Shown here in pieces: positions 25,528-34,617 of a stretch of 64,000 nucleotides of DNA. Made by a program: the position numbers and the translations under genes. Within the stretch, counting starts at the first letter, position 1. Every line of letters begins with the position of its first letter. The notes under the pieces were generated by a model. The model searched no databases. It saw nothing but the letters and a program-made list of their open reading frames with translations, and was not told the DNA's origin. This DNA comes from Alteriqipengyuania bathyomarina_B (lineage in GTDB: Bacteria > Pseudomonadota > Alphaproteobacteria > Sphingomonadales > Sphingomonadaceae): the NCBI RefSeq assembly GCF_038594605.1, contig NZ_JBCFZM010000003.1, positions 186,001-250,000 of the forward strand, given 5' to 3'.

Positions 25528-27023
25528 CACGGGTCCGTGCGCTCCAGCCAGCCGCCGGTAAAGCCGAGCCGTTCGAGACCGCGCCGGACATGCGGGTTCT
25601 TTCGCATCGTGCGCCAGACAAGCTCGCTGCGGTGATTCTCCATCATCGACAGGATCGGCCCCTGATCGATTCCGAGATGGTCGCGCGCGACCCACCCGAA
25701 CTGCGTATCGACGGTGCCGCTCCTGCTCCCTTCGTCGACGAACACGTAGCTGGGGTTGAACGCGTCCTTGAACCCATATTGGGTGTAAAGGCGGTCGCCA
25801 TAGGCGGCGCGCATGTTCATCAGCGCGGGTAGCGTCACCTCGGGCGCGAAGGGGATCGAGCCCCCAGCCGCCGTGGGCACGATCGTACCGTCATCGACGA
25901 CTCGTTCGGCGCTGACGCCCCTTGCCGAATATCCCATGAAGGTTCGCGCGCTGCCATTGACCTCGCGTCCGTTGCCGGCAGCGGTCGGTCCGTCGGACGC
26001 CGTCCAGCCCCACAGGTCGCCCGAGTAGCCGACCCAGTCATTCGGGTTGTCCGCACCATAGGCGCGTTGGCTGAGTGTCGCGCGGCGGCTGTTCTCGAAA
26101 TAGTCGATGCCCTTGCCGCGCATGAAAACGTCCTGGATACCGCGGAAATCGACCCAGACATGGCTGTACTGGTGGCCGAACAGCGGCTCGAACTGAAGGT
26201 GTTCGTAACCGTAGTAAGAGCCCCAGTCTTTCTCCAGATCGGCCGCCCATCCGGTGTCCCAGGCGTCTTTGCCGATCGGGTGCGTGGGTGATCCTGCAGC
26301 GAGGATGTAGACCAGCATGCCCTCGTTATAACCGACCCAGTCGTGGGTCCCGAAATCGCCGTTGTCGCCACGTTCAGGATACCAACCCATCGCGATCGCC
26401 TTGCCGCTTCCGCCATTGGCGGAGGGGATGGCGCTGTTCTCGCGCTGGACGAAGGTCCAGTCGACACGGGAGTAGATCTTCTCGGCGAGGTCGCGGATCG
26501 CGGCTTCGGTCGGATTGTCGCGATCGAAATAGCTTTGCGAGAACAACACGCCGCCCATCAGCAGGGCGGTGTCGACAGTCGACAGTTCGGTGTTGCCGAA
26601 GCGCGTCCCGTCCTCGTTCTTCAGGAAGTGGTAGAAAAAGCCCTTGTGACCTGAAACGCCCTCGGCCGCCGGGCCCTGCGGAGCGTTCCAGTAGAATTCG
26701 AGGCAATCGAGCGTGCGCTGCGCCGCGTCTTCGCGTGAAACGTAACCGCGTTCCGCGCCGATCCCATATGCATTCAGCGCGAAACCGGTCGCCGCGATCG
26801 AGGAAAACGGGTTGGATGGCCAACGGTCGGGCGCCAGGCAGCGCTGCGTATCGGTGGTTTCCCAGAAATAGGCGAAGGTGCGCTTCGTCAGGTCTTCGGC
26901 AAATGCTGTCTGCTCTGACAGGGTAGGGGCGTCGGCGGCAGCGGGGGGCGCCGCGACCGGCACGCTTGCGCATCCGGACAGAAACAGGGCGAGGGGAGCG
27001 ATACGGAGGAAAATGGCGATCAC
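25527..27023 (-). CDS. GH144-like 'glucoamylase' family lipoprotein (endo-beta-1,2-glucanase type)
   Basis: 498 residues. Lipoprotein signal LALFLSGCAS, then an (alpha/alpha)6-type protein of the COG5368 'glucoamylase' family: TFAYFWETTD, GFALNAYGIGAERGYVSREDA, GHKGFFYHFLK, NTELSTVDTALLMGG, DWVGYNEGMLVYILA, FGHQYSHVWVDFRGIQD, DAFNP. The characterised relatives of this fold are GH144 endo-beta-1,2-glucanases. The start is GTG 27023, the only start that keeps the signal peptide. It lies after a terminator that follows the TonB receptor gene, so it may have its own promoter, and it is coupled to the EEP gene downstream. Confidence 0.82.
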   Translation of the reverse strand: MIAIFLRIAPLALFLSGCASVPVAAPPAAADAPTLSEQTAFAEDLTKRTFAYFWETTDTQRCLAPDRWPSNPFSSIAATGFALNAYGIGAERGYVSREDAAQRTLDCLEFYWNAPQGPAAEGVSGHKGFFYHFLKNEDGTRFGNTELSTVDTALLMGGVLFSQSYFDRDNPTEAAIRDLAEKIYSRVDWTFVQRENSAIPSANGGSGKAIAMGWYPERGDNGDFGTHDWVGYNEGMLVYILAAGSPTHPIGKDAWDTGWAADLEKDWGSYYGYEHLQFEPLFGHQYSHVWVDFRGIQDVFMRGKGIDYFENSRRATLSQRAYGADNPNDWVGYSGDLWGWTASDGPTAAGNGREVNGSARTFMGYSARGVSAERVVDDGTIVPTAAGGSIPFAPEVTLPALMNMRAAYGDRLYTQYGFKDAFNPSYVFVDEGSRSGTVDTQFGWVARDHLGIDQGPILSMMENHRSELVWRTMRKNPHVRRGLERLGFTGGWLERTDP

Positions 27024-27040
27024 CCGTTGTTAAAAGGAAA

Positions 27041-27072
27041 GCGCCGCCACTTCCAGGTGGAAGCGGCGGCGC
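27041..27072 (-). terminator. Terminator of the TonB receptor gene
   Basis: A 15-base near-perfect hairpin (GCGCCGCC...GGCGGCGC with CTTCCA/TGGAAG inside). On the - strand it is followed by TTTCCTTTT. It begins 12 bases after the receptor stop. Confidence 0.8.
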
Positions 27073-27084
27073 GGGGAGAAGGGC

Positions 27085-30000
27085 TCAGAATTCGAAGCCG
27101 GCCGAGAGCTTCAGCGTCCGCGGCGGTCCGTCGGTGCTGAAGGAGTTGAGGTTGCGCTCGCCAGTCACCGAGTTGAAGCTGTTGTAGTTCCGGTCGTTCA
27201 TGGCGTTGATGATATCGGCTCGCACATAGATCCGCGACCGATCGCTCAGGAAGCTCAGCGGAATGTTCTGCGTGATCGCCAGATCGAGCTGACGGAAGCC
27301 CCAGCGATCGCCGTTGCCTGCGGTTTCGACCGTTACCACCTCGACCGGCGGCGTCCCGCCCGGGGTCCGCACGAAGCTGTTGAGGAAGCGTGGCGACGAG
27401 TAGACGAACTTGCCGGACAGCGTCGTTTCGGTCGGCAGATCGACCGCACCCGCGACAACGAGGCGGTGCTTGCGCAGGCCGCTGGAGGTCTTGATGGTGT
27501 AATCCTCCAGCGTCGGGAAATCGAACGAGAAATACTCGCCGAATGCCCGGTTTTCGGTCCCGTCGGTGTAGGTGTAGGTAGCCGAAAGGTTCCAAGGCGA
27601 CCGCTGGGAATAGCGCTTCACGAACTTGAAGTGGAACGCGTCTTCATCCGTTCTCAGGCCATTGGTCCCGATGATGATCGAGCCCCATCCCGGAGGTGCG
27701 AAACCGAACGGCGAGCTCGGCGTGGCAGGAGCATCCGGGAAGAAGCTGCCGTCCGGACGACGATTACCGAGCAGATAGGCGAATCCGTCGCGGCTCTTGA
27801 TGTGGCGATAGCCGACTTCCACATTGAAAAGGCTGGTCAGATCGCTGCGCAAGCCGAGGCTGAACTGATCCGAATAGGGCACCTTGAGATCGTTGTTGAT
27901 CAGGCGGATGCTGCGACCCGCGCCGACGCCCGCATTGTCGAGCAGCTGCTGCCTGCCCTCTTCGGTCAGATAGATCGGATCGAACGGAACGCAGGTTGGG
28001 CTGGGATTACACTCATTCTCCGGATCGCCCGTGATAAAATTGAACGTGCGCGTGCTGTAAGCGTTGATGCTGACTTCCTGCGCAATGAAATCGAATTGGT
28101 TGCGATCGTAGGAACGACCGTAGCCGCCGAACAGTACCAGCTTGCCCTGATCCAGAAACTCGTAGCTGAAGCCAAGCCGTGGCTGAAACGCTCCCAGGAA
28201 GGCGTCACGCTGCGTTCCGTCGGTGATGTAGTCGTTGATGTCGTATTCGACGCCCGGCTGAAAGATGTTCGGATAATTGGCTTCCGAGACGGCGGCAACG
28301 ACCTCCGGCGGGGTCACGAAGTCGAGGTACGACGGGGTTTCCTCGTAATCCCAGCGGATGCCAAGGTTCAGCGTCAGCCGGTCGTTCACGATCCAGTCGT
28401 CCTGGATATAGATGCCGAACTGCCAGTTGTTTGAGATGACGGAGGGCGTGCCCTGACCGGTGCCGGCACCGAACTGAACCTCATAAGGCACGGTCGTGTT
28501 GAAGCCGCCGTCAGGGAAGTTGACGTTGTAGGAATATTGAGCGTTGAAGAAGTTCTGCTCGACGCGGTCGAGGCGCACCCACTTCGACTTGATGCCGGCC
28601 TTGATCGTGTGGTCGGGAATGCCGATCCAGGTGAAGTCGTTCTGGATGCTGTACCCTTCCTGGCCCTTGTCCTGGAAGTTGGCGCTGCCACCGATACGCA
28701 GAAGCCGTGCGCGGTTCAGTAACTGACCGGTAACCGGGCTGATCCCGCTATATTCGTAGATTCGCCCGGGCGTAAAGTTCTGCGGGCGCGGCGACCAGAA
28801 GGCGTTTTCGTAGGTCGCCTTGAAGTCGTTCACGAAATTGTCGCTCGTATGCTCCCACCGGAAAAGGCCGCGAATTTCGTCGACATCCTGCGACGCTGCG
28901 GCTTCCTCTGAGGTTGTGCCCCCATACGAGAAGACGCCGGTTTCATCGCGATACTTGCCCGTAAGCTCGAAGACGTCGCGCGAAGTCGGCTGAAAACTCA
29001 GCTTCCCGAAGTACAGGTTTTCGTTGAATTCACGAGAGTTGGGCCCAAACCGGTCCTGCAGATCGGCAGGGAAGAAGCTCTCGGGGAAGCTCGCGCCGGG
29101 CTCGACAGTCGCGGGCCTTATGATGCGCTTGCCCTCGTAAGTCCCGAAGAAAAACAGGGTGTCAGCGATGATCGGCCCGCCGAGCGAGCCACCGAACTGC
29201 ATGTCCCTCACTTCGACCTTTTCCCGACCCCGGACCTTTTCGTCGATGGTCTTTTCGCGCATGCCGCTATCTTGATAATCGAAGAAGACCGAACCATGGT
29301 ATTCATTGGTGCCGGACTTGGTGCCCGCAGTAATCGCGACCGAACTGACTTGGTCGAACTCCGCCTTGTAGTTGGAGCTGATGACCCGATATTCGCCAAC
29401 CGCAAGCTGAGGGAAGGGGTTGCCCTCGGAACTGTCTTGTCCGGTGATGCCATTCTTTAGGACGTAATCTTTTTGACCGACGCCATCGATGTAGACATTG
29501 ACGGTGCGGCTGTTCTGCCCGCCACCCTGAATGCGCGACTGGCCGTCGGGATTCTCGAATGAGACGCCGGGTGCCAATTCTGCGAAGGCAAGGAAGTTGC
29601 GATTATTTTGCGGCAGCGTTGAGATTTCTCGCTGCGTGATATTCGCTCCGACTTCGCCGCCCTCCAGCGTGCGAATGCGCTGGCCGGTCACGAGAATCAA
29701 ATTGTCATCCGACGGCGCGCCGGGCGAACCCGAAACCGCAGCGAGTTCGTTGACATCGAAATTGAGCAGCGCATCCTGCGCAATCAGGAGCGTGAATTCA
29801 TCGGTCTGCCGGACATCGCCATCGGCAGTGGTTATTTCGAGGTAATAGGTCGCCGGACGAAGCTGGGGGAAATTGTAACGACCATTTTCGTCGATCGAAA
29901 CCGACCGCCGGAAGCTGGTAGCCGGATCCACCGCAGTGACTTCGGTCGCTCCGCCGGTGATCTGGCCGCGCAGCGATGAACTCGATTCCTGCGCATGTGC

Positions 30001-30105
30001 AGGCGTAGCGGTCGCAATCGCGATCGCGCCCGTGGCGCAACCCAGCACCAGTGCGGACGCGAGTCGATTCGCCACCGCAGAGCGGTTTTTCGTCCAAGAC
30101 AGCAT
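27085..30105 (-). CDS. TonB-dependent outer-membrane receptor with CarboxypepD-type N-terminal domain
   Basis: 1006 residues. Signal peptide to about ATPAHAQ. A carboxypeptidase-regulatory-like domain spans about 45-115 (LRGQITGGATEVTAVDPATSFRRSV, then YNFPQLRPATYYLEI), followed by the plug (QREISTLPQNNRNFLAFAELAPGV, GGQNSRTVNVYIDGVGQKD) and a long beta-barrel ending LKLSAGFEF with terminal Phe. This is the Oar-like architecture used for oligosaccharide uptake in sphingomonads and bacteroidetes. ATG 30105 has GGGAGAG upstream; a LacI-type operator lies 92 bases further up. Divergent from the GH3 gene. Confidence 0.93.
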   Translation of the reverse strand: MLSWTKNRSAVANRLASALVLGCATGAIAIATATPAHAQESSSSLRGQITGGATEVTAVDPATSFRRSVSIDENGRYNFPQLRPATYYLEITTADGDVRQTDEFTLLIAQDALLNFDVNELAAVSGSPGAPSDDNLILVTGQRIRTLEGGEVGANITQREISTLPQNNRNFLAFAELAPGVSFENPDGQSRIQGGGQNSRTVNVYIDGVGQKDYVLKNGITGQDSSEGNPFPQLAVGEYRVISSNYKAEFDQVSSVAITAGTKSGTNEYHGSVFFDYQDSGMREKTIDEKVRGREKVEVRDMQFGGSLGGPIIADTLFFFGTYEGKRIIRPATVEPGASFPESFFPADLQDRFGPNSREFNENLYFGKLSFQPTSRDVFELTGKYRDETGVFSYGGTTSEEAAASQDVDEIRGLFRWEHTSDNFVNDFKATYENAFWSPRPQNFTPGRIYEYSGISPVTGQLLNRARLLRIGGSANFQDKGQEGYSIQNDFTWIGIPDHTIKAGIKSKWVRLDRVEQNFFNAQYSYNVNFPDGGFNTTVPYEVQFGAGTGQGTPSVISNNWQFGIYIQDDWIVNDRLTLNLGIRWDYEETPSYLDFVTPPEVVAAVSEANYPNIFQPGVEYDINDYITDGTQRDAFLGAFQPRLGFSYEFLDQGKLVLFGGYGRSYDRNQFDFIAQEVSINAYSTRTFNFITGDPENECNPSPTCVPFDPIYLTEEGRQQLLDNAGVGAGRSIRLINNDLKVPYSDQFSLGLRSDLTSLFNVEVGYRHIKSRDGFAYLLGNRRPDGSFFPDAPATPSSPFGFAPPGWGSIIIGTNGLRTDEDAFHFKFVKRYSQRSPWNLSATYTYTDGTENRAFGEYFSFDFPTLEDYTIKTSSGLRKHRLVVAGAVDLPTETTLSGKFVYSSPRFLNSFVRTPGGTPPVEVVTVETAGNGDRWGFRQLDLAITQNIPLSFLSDRSRIYVRADIINAMNDRNYNSFNSVTGERNLNSFSTDGPPRTLKLSAGFEF

Positions 30106-30196
30106 TCGTACTCTCCCTGATGGCCCTTCAACCGGGCTCGTTACCACACGCCGCGTATCCCTATGCGGCGCGAATAAGTCTTTTTGACAATGGCCT

Positions 30197-30210
30197 TGTA
30201 ACCGGTTTCA
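30197..30210. promoter_or_regulatory. LacI-family operator between TonB receptor and GH3 genes
   Basis: TGTAACCGGTTTCA fits the LacI-family pattern TGnAAnCGnTTnCA, with one mismatch between half-sites. It is about 92 bases from the receptor start and 100 from the GH3 start, so one site could control both directions. A nearly identical site lies before GH97. Confidence 0.78.
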
Positions 30211-30309
30211 TATGCGCTGTATAGCCTTGTCGAGCAGGCCGAATGAATTCAAAGCTGCGGACAAATCCGGGCAGGCTGCCGAGAATCAAGGCTATGGGAG
30301 AGAAATAAG

Positions 30310-32664
30310 GTGCGTAGGCACAAGCTAATTCTTGCGACGGCGATGTCCGCGCTGATTGCGGGCGTCGCGACCCCCTCCGTTGCACAGCAGGTGCAGGCGG
30401 ACGCGACCGGTGAGTCGAGCCCTAGTGCGTCGAGCGACATCACAGCGGTTTCGAACCGCCCGGACGTCGCCCAATGGTCGGCCCCCGATGCGCAGATGGA
30501 GGCCTTCGTCGACGATCTGATCGCGAAGATGACGCTGGACGAAAAGATCGGCCAGCTCACGCTGCTCACCAGCGACTGGGAATCGACCGGTCCGACGATG
30601 CGCGATACCTACAAGCAGGATATCCGCTCGGGCCGGGTGGGCGCGATCTTCAACGCCTATACCGCCGATTATACTCGCGAACTGCAGAAGGTCGCGGTCG
30701 AAAATCACCGGCTGAAGATCCCGCTGCTGTTCGGCTACGACGTGATTCACGGCCACCGGACGATTTTCCCCATTTCGCTCGGCGAAGCGGCCAGCTGGGA
30801 CATGGAGGCGATCGAAAAGTCCGCCCGTGTTTCCGCACTGGAAGCCACCGCAGAGGGCATCCACTGGACCTTCTCGCCGATGGTCGACATCGCGCGCGAT
30901 GCGCGCTGGGGCCGCATTTCGGAAGGGGCGGGCGAAGATGTCTATCTCGGCAGCAAGATCGCCCGGGCACGCGTGCGCGGCTATCAGGGCGACGACCTTC
31001 GCGCGACCGACACGCTGCTCGCCACGGCCAAGCATTTCGCCGGCTATGGTGCGGCGCAGGCCGGGCGCGACTATCACACGGTGGATATCTCGGAGCGCAC
31101 CCTGCGCGATGTCTACCTGCCGCCGTTTCAGGCGACGGTGGACGAGGGAGTCGCCACCTTTATGACGTCGTTCAACGAGTATGACGGCGTGCCCGCGAGC
31201 GGCAGCCGATACCTGCTGACCGATGTGCTGCGCGACCAGTGGGGCTTCGATGGTTTCGTTGTCACCGACTATACCTCGATCAACGAGATGGTCCCGCACG
31301 GCTACGCCAGGGATCTGAAGCAGGCCGGCGAACAGGCGCTCAACGCGGGCGTCGACATGGACATGCAGGGCGCGGTGTTCATGGAAAACCTCGCCAAATC
31401 GGTCGAGCAGGGGCTCGTCGATGTGGCCGATATCGATACAGCGGTTCGCCGCATCCTCGAAATGAAGTACCGCCTCGGGCTGTTCGAGGATCCCTATCGC
31501 TACGCCGATAATGCGCGGCAGGAGGCGACACTCTACAAGCCCGAATTCCTCGAAGCCGCCCGCGACGTGGCGCGCAAGTCGATGGTCCTGCTCAAGAACG
31601 AAGGCAATGTGCTGCCGCTCGCCGCCTCGGCGAAGCGGATCGCGGTGATCGGTCCGCTCGGCAACAGCAAGCCGGACATGATCGGCAGCTGGGCCGCAGC
31701 CGGCGACCGCGGGACGCGCCCGGTCACGGTGTTCGAGGGCATGCAGGCCAATGCGCGCGACGGGGTGAACGTGGAGTACGTCAAGGGCGCAAGCTACGAG
31801 TTCGCCGACGAAGGCAAGACCGATGGTTTCGCCGAGGCGCTCGCGCTGGCCGAACGATCGGACGTCATCGTCGCCGCGATGGGCGAGAAATGGGACATGA
31901 CCGGGGAAGCGGCGAGCCGCACCTCGCTCGACCTGCCGGGCAACCAGCAGGCCCTGCTCGAACAGCTGGTCGCGACGGGCAAGCCGGTCGTCCTCGTCGT
32001 TCTCAGCGGTCGACCCAATTCGATCACCTGGGCGGATGAGAATGTCCCCGCCATCCTCCACGCCTGGTATCCGGGTACCCAGGGCGGGCACGCGATCGCC
32101 GACGTGGTCTATGGCGACTACAACCCCTCGGGCAAGCTGCCGGTCACCTTCCCGCGTACCGTCGGCCAGGCGCCGATCCATTACGACATGAAAAGGACCG
32201 GCCGGCCAATCGAGCTGGGCGAACCGGGTGCGAAATACGTCTCGCGCTATCTCAACACCTCCAACGACCCGCTCTATCGATTCGGCTACGGGCTCAGCTA
32301 CACCACCTTCGGCTATTCGCCGGTCGTGCTGAGCGCGCCGAGCATGGGGGCAGGCGGCACGATCACCGCCAGCGCCACCATCGCCAACACCGGCGACGTG
32401 GCGGGCGAGGAAGTGGTGCAGCTGTATGTGCGCGACCTCGTCGGTTCGGTCACCCGACCGGTGCAGGAGCTCAAGGGCTTCGAGAAGATCGAGCTGCAGC
32501 CGGGCGAGAGCCGCACGGTCAGCTTCTCGATCAAGCCCGCAGACCTCGCTTTCACGCGGCAGGACATGACGCATGGATGGGAGCCGGGTGAGTTCGAGCT
32601 GTGGATCGCGCCTTCTTCCGGCGCCGAGGCGAGCACGCCGGTCACCTTCACGCTGACGGAGTAA
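30310..32664 (+). CDS. bglX: GH3 beta-glucosidase (BglX-like), exported
   Basis: 784 residues, GTG start at 30310 with GGGAGAG upstream. A signal peptide ends near SVAQQ. N-terminal TIM-barrel domain (LTLLTSDWES, GYDVIHGHRTIFPISLGEAASWD, VATFMTSFNEYDGVPASG), the nucleophile Asp in FDGFVVTDYTS, the alpha/beta sandwich domain with KSMVLLKNEGNVLPL, and a C-terminal fibronectin-III-like domain from about residue 680. It releases glucose from beta-linked oligosaccharides in the periplasm. If the GH144-like enzyme makes sophoro-oligosaccharides, this is the natural follow-on enzyme. Followed five bases later by the sulfatase. Confidence 0.93.
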   Translation: MRRHKLILATAMSALIAGVATPSVAQQVQADATGESSPSASSDITAVSNRPDVAQWSAPDAQMEAFVDDLIAKMTLDEKIGQLTLLTSDWESTGPTMRDTYKQDIRSGRVGAIFNAYTADYTRELQKVAVENHRLKIPLLFGYDVIHGHRTIFPISLGEAASWDMEAIEKSARVSALEATAEGIHWTFSPMVDIARDARWGRISEGAGEDVYLGSKIARARVRGYQGDDLRATDTLLATAKHFAGYGAAQAGRDYHTVDISERTLRDVYLPPFQATVDEGVATFMTSFNEYDGVPASGSRYLLTDVLRDQWGFDGFVVTDYTSINEMVPHGYARDLKQAGEQALNAGVDMDMQGAVFMENLAKSVEQGLVDVADIDTAVRRILEMKYRLGLFEDPYRYADNARQEATLYKPEFLEAARDVARKSMVLLKNEGNVLPLAASAKRIAVIGPLGNSKPDMIGSWAAAGDRGTRPVTVFEGMQANARDGVNVEYVKGASYEFADEGKTDGFAEALALAERSDVIVAAMGEKWDMTGEAASRTSLDLPGNQQALLEQLVATGKPVVLVVLSGRPNSITWADENVPAILHAWYPGTQGGHAIADVVYGDYNPSGKLPVTFPRTVGQAPIHYDMKRTGRPIELGEPGAKYVSRYLNTSNDPLYRFGYGLSYTTFGYSPVVLSAPSMGAGGTITASATIANTGDVAGEEVVQLYVRDLVGSVTRPVQELKGFEKIELQPGESRTVSFSIKPADLAFTRQDMTHGWEPGEFELWIAPSSGAEASTPVTFTLTE

Positions 32665-32669
32665 CCGCG

Positions 32670-34328
32670 ATGATCGGTCGGACGCTCGCCGCATGCCTTG
32701 CGCTGGTCCTCACAGGGCTTGCCCCGGGCACTGCGGCGAGCGCCGCCGCGCAGCCTGCGGCGGAGCGCAAGCGCCCGAACATCATCTATATCATGTCGGA
32801 CGATCACGCGCAGACCGCGATCTCCGCCTACGGGACCGAAATCGGCAGGCTTGCGCCGACGCCCAATATCGACCGGATCGCGAAGAACGGCGCGCTGTTC
32901 CTCAACAGCTACGTCACCAATTCGCTGTGCGGGCCGAGCCGCGCGACCATGCTGACCGGCCAGTTCAGCCACATGCACGGCTTCACCCAGAACGGGCAGC
33001 GCTACGACAACAGCCAGTGGAACTGGGTCCGTGCGCTTGGCCGGTCGGGCTATCGCACCGCGCTGTTCGGCAAATGGCACCTCAATTATTCGCCAGAGGG
33101 CGCGGGGATCGGCGATTGGGCCGTGCTCGACGACCAGGGCAAGTACTACAACCCGGACATCATCACACCGGGCGGACGCAGCGTGGTCGAAGGCTATGCC
33201 ACCGATATCGTGACCGACCGGAGCATCGCGTGGCTGGAGGCCAATGCCGGGTCGGACCAGCCCTTTGCGCTGCTCATCCACCACAAGGCGCCGCACCGCA
33301 ACTTCATGCCCGCGATCCGCCACGTGCAGAAATACCTCGGCAAGGAATTCCCCGTGCCGACCAACTACTTCGACCATTACGACGGTCGCCCTGCCGCCGC
33401 CGCGCAGGAAATGAACATCTACCGCGACATGTACGAGGGTCACGACCTCAAGATGACGCTGGAAGAAGGGACGGACGAGCTGCGCTTCAATCCGTGGACC
33501 GACGATTTCAAGCGGATGACGCCGCAGCAGCGCGCAGCCTATTTCGGCGCGCTGCAAGACAGCAACGACGCGATGAACGCCGCGAACATGACCGAGCGCG
33601 AAATGGCGATCTGGAAGTACCAGCGCTACATGAGCGAATATCTCGGCACGGTCGCCGCAGTGGACGACAGCGTGGGCCGCGTGCTCGACTGGCTGGAGGC
33701 CACGGGCGAGGCGGACAACACCATCCTCGTCTACACTTCCGACCAGGGCTTCTACCTTGGCGAGCATGGCTGGTTCGACAAGCGCTTCATGTACGAAGAG
33801 AGCATGCGCACGCCGTTCCTGATGCAGTATCCCGGCCATATCGCGGCAGGCAGCCGCATCGAGGCACCGATCCAGAACGTCGACTACGCGCCGACCTTCC
33901 TCGACTACGCAGGGCTGCCGGTGCGCGATTCGATCCAAGGCCGGTCGCTGCGCGCGCTGTTCGGGGGCAGCATTCCCGACGAGTGGCGCAAGGACATCTA
34001 TTACCACTATTACGAATATCCCGGCTTCCACTCGGTCCGCGCGCATTACGGCGTCAAGTCCGGGCGCTACAAGCTGATGCGCTTCTACGGCGATATCGAC
34101 GCCTGGGAGTTCTACGACCTCGAATCCGATCCCGGCGAGATGCACAACCGGATCGACGATCCCAAGATGCAGCGCACCATCGCCCGCCTGAAAGCCACCC
34201 TCGTGGATCTGCGCCGCCAGTACCACGACAGCGACGGCCCTGCGGTGACCGATCCGCTGACCGCAAGCGCCAAGGGCAAGCGCGATGCGCAGGCGGCGGC
34301 CGGGCTCGAAAGTCACGCGCACCACTAG
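32670..34328 (+). CDS. Exported S1-type sulfatase
   Basis: 552 residues with a signal peptide ending near ASAAAQ. Alkaline-phosphatase-superfamily arylsulfatase: metal-binding PNIIYIMSDDHAQ, the formylglycine site SLCGPSRATMLTG (C-x-P-S-R, which needs a formylglycine-generating enzyme), GKWHLN, VYTSDQGFYLGEHGWFDKRFMYEES and a C-terminal ALFGGSIPDEWRKDIYYHYYEYP domain. It removes sulfate (or possibly another O-linked ester) from a glycan. ATG 32670 lies just after the GH3 stop, so the two form an operon. Confidence 0.9.
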   Translation: MIGRTLAACLALVLTGLAPGTAASAAAQPAAERKRPNIIYIMSDDHAQTAISAYGTEIGRLAPTPNIDRIAKNGALFLNSYVTNSLCGPSRATMLTGQFSHMHGFTQNGQRYDNSQWNWVRALGRSGYRTALFGKWHLNYSPEGAGIGDWAVLDDQGKYYNPDIITPGGRSVVEGYATDIVTDRSIAWLEANAGSDQPFALLIHHKAPHRNFMPAIRHVQKYLGKEFPVPTNYFDHYDGRPAAAAQEMNIYRDMYEGHDLKMTLEEGTDELRFNPWTDDFKRMTPQQRAAYFGALQDSNDAMNAANMTEREMAIWKYQRYMSEYLGTVAAVDDSVGRVLDWLEATGEADNTILVYTSDQGFYLGEHGWFDKRFMYEESMRTPFLMQYPGHIAAGSRIEAPIQNVDYAPTFLDYAGLPVRDSIQGRSLRALFGGSIPDEWRKDIYYHYYEYPGFHSVRAHYGVKSGRYKLMRFYGDIDAWEFYDLESDPGEMHNRIDDPKMQRTIARLKATLVDLRRQYHDSDGPAVTDPLTASAKGKRDAQAAAGLESHAHH

Positions 34329-34389
34329 CAGGGATCGCGCCATCGGGCCGCACGCTCTGACACACCTGACACAGTGTCCTGCGAGCAAA

Positions 34390-34439
34390 AAATCCGCCCC
34401 CCCGATCCCCCCAATGCAGGCAGGATCGGAAGCGGATTT
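34390..34439 (+). terminator. Probable sulfatase terminator hairpin
   Basis: AAATCCGC (34390-34397) pairs with GCGGATTT (34432-34439), and CGATCC (34403-34408) with GGATCG (34423-34428), a two-tier stem about 60 bases after the sulfatase stop. The downstream T-run is weak. Confidence 0.5.
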
Positions 34440-34509
34440 GTGCGGCTGGCCATCGGCGCATCTTGCACATCCGGCATCCTGTAGGACAGCGGATGGCAAG
34501 CGCCCGGCG

Positions 34510-34617
34510 TCAGACGGGCTTGCCCACTCGGACGAGCACTCCGGTCGGATCGCTCACCGCGAATTCGTACACGCCCCACGGCTTCGCAATGCGGAGCCTT
34601 GAGAGAAGGGCGGGAGC
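34510..34617 (-). pseudogene. VOC/glyoxalase-fold C-terminal remnant
   Basis: In the same frame as GH97 and immediately after its stop, 35 codons read APALLSRLRIAKPWGVYEFA then VSDPTGVLVRVGKPV and stop. PWG...EFAVSDP.G is the usual last strand of VOC-family (glyoxalase/dioxygenase-fold) proteins. No start or earlier part is present, so it looks like the tail of a lost gene. Confidence 0.5.

Noticed and set aside
30325..32694. Long open frame on the - strand opposite the GH3 gene (789 codons)
   Set aside because: A shadow of GC-rich codon use; no motifs, signal or ribosome site, while the + strand frame is a full GH3 enzyme.
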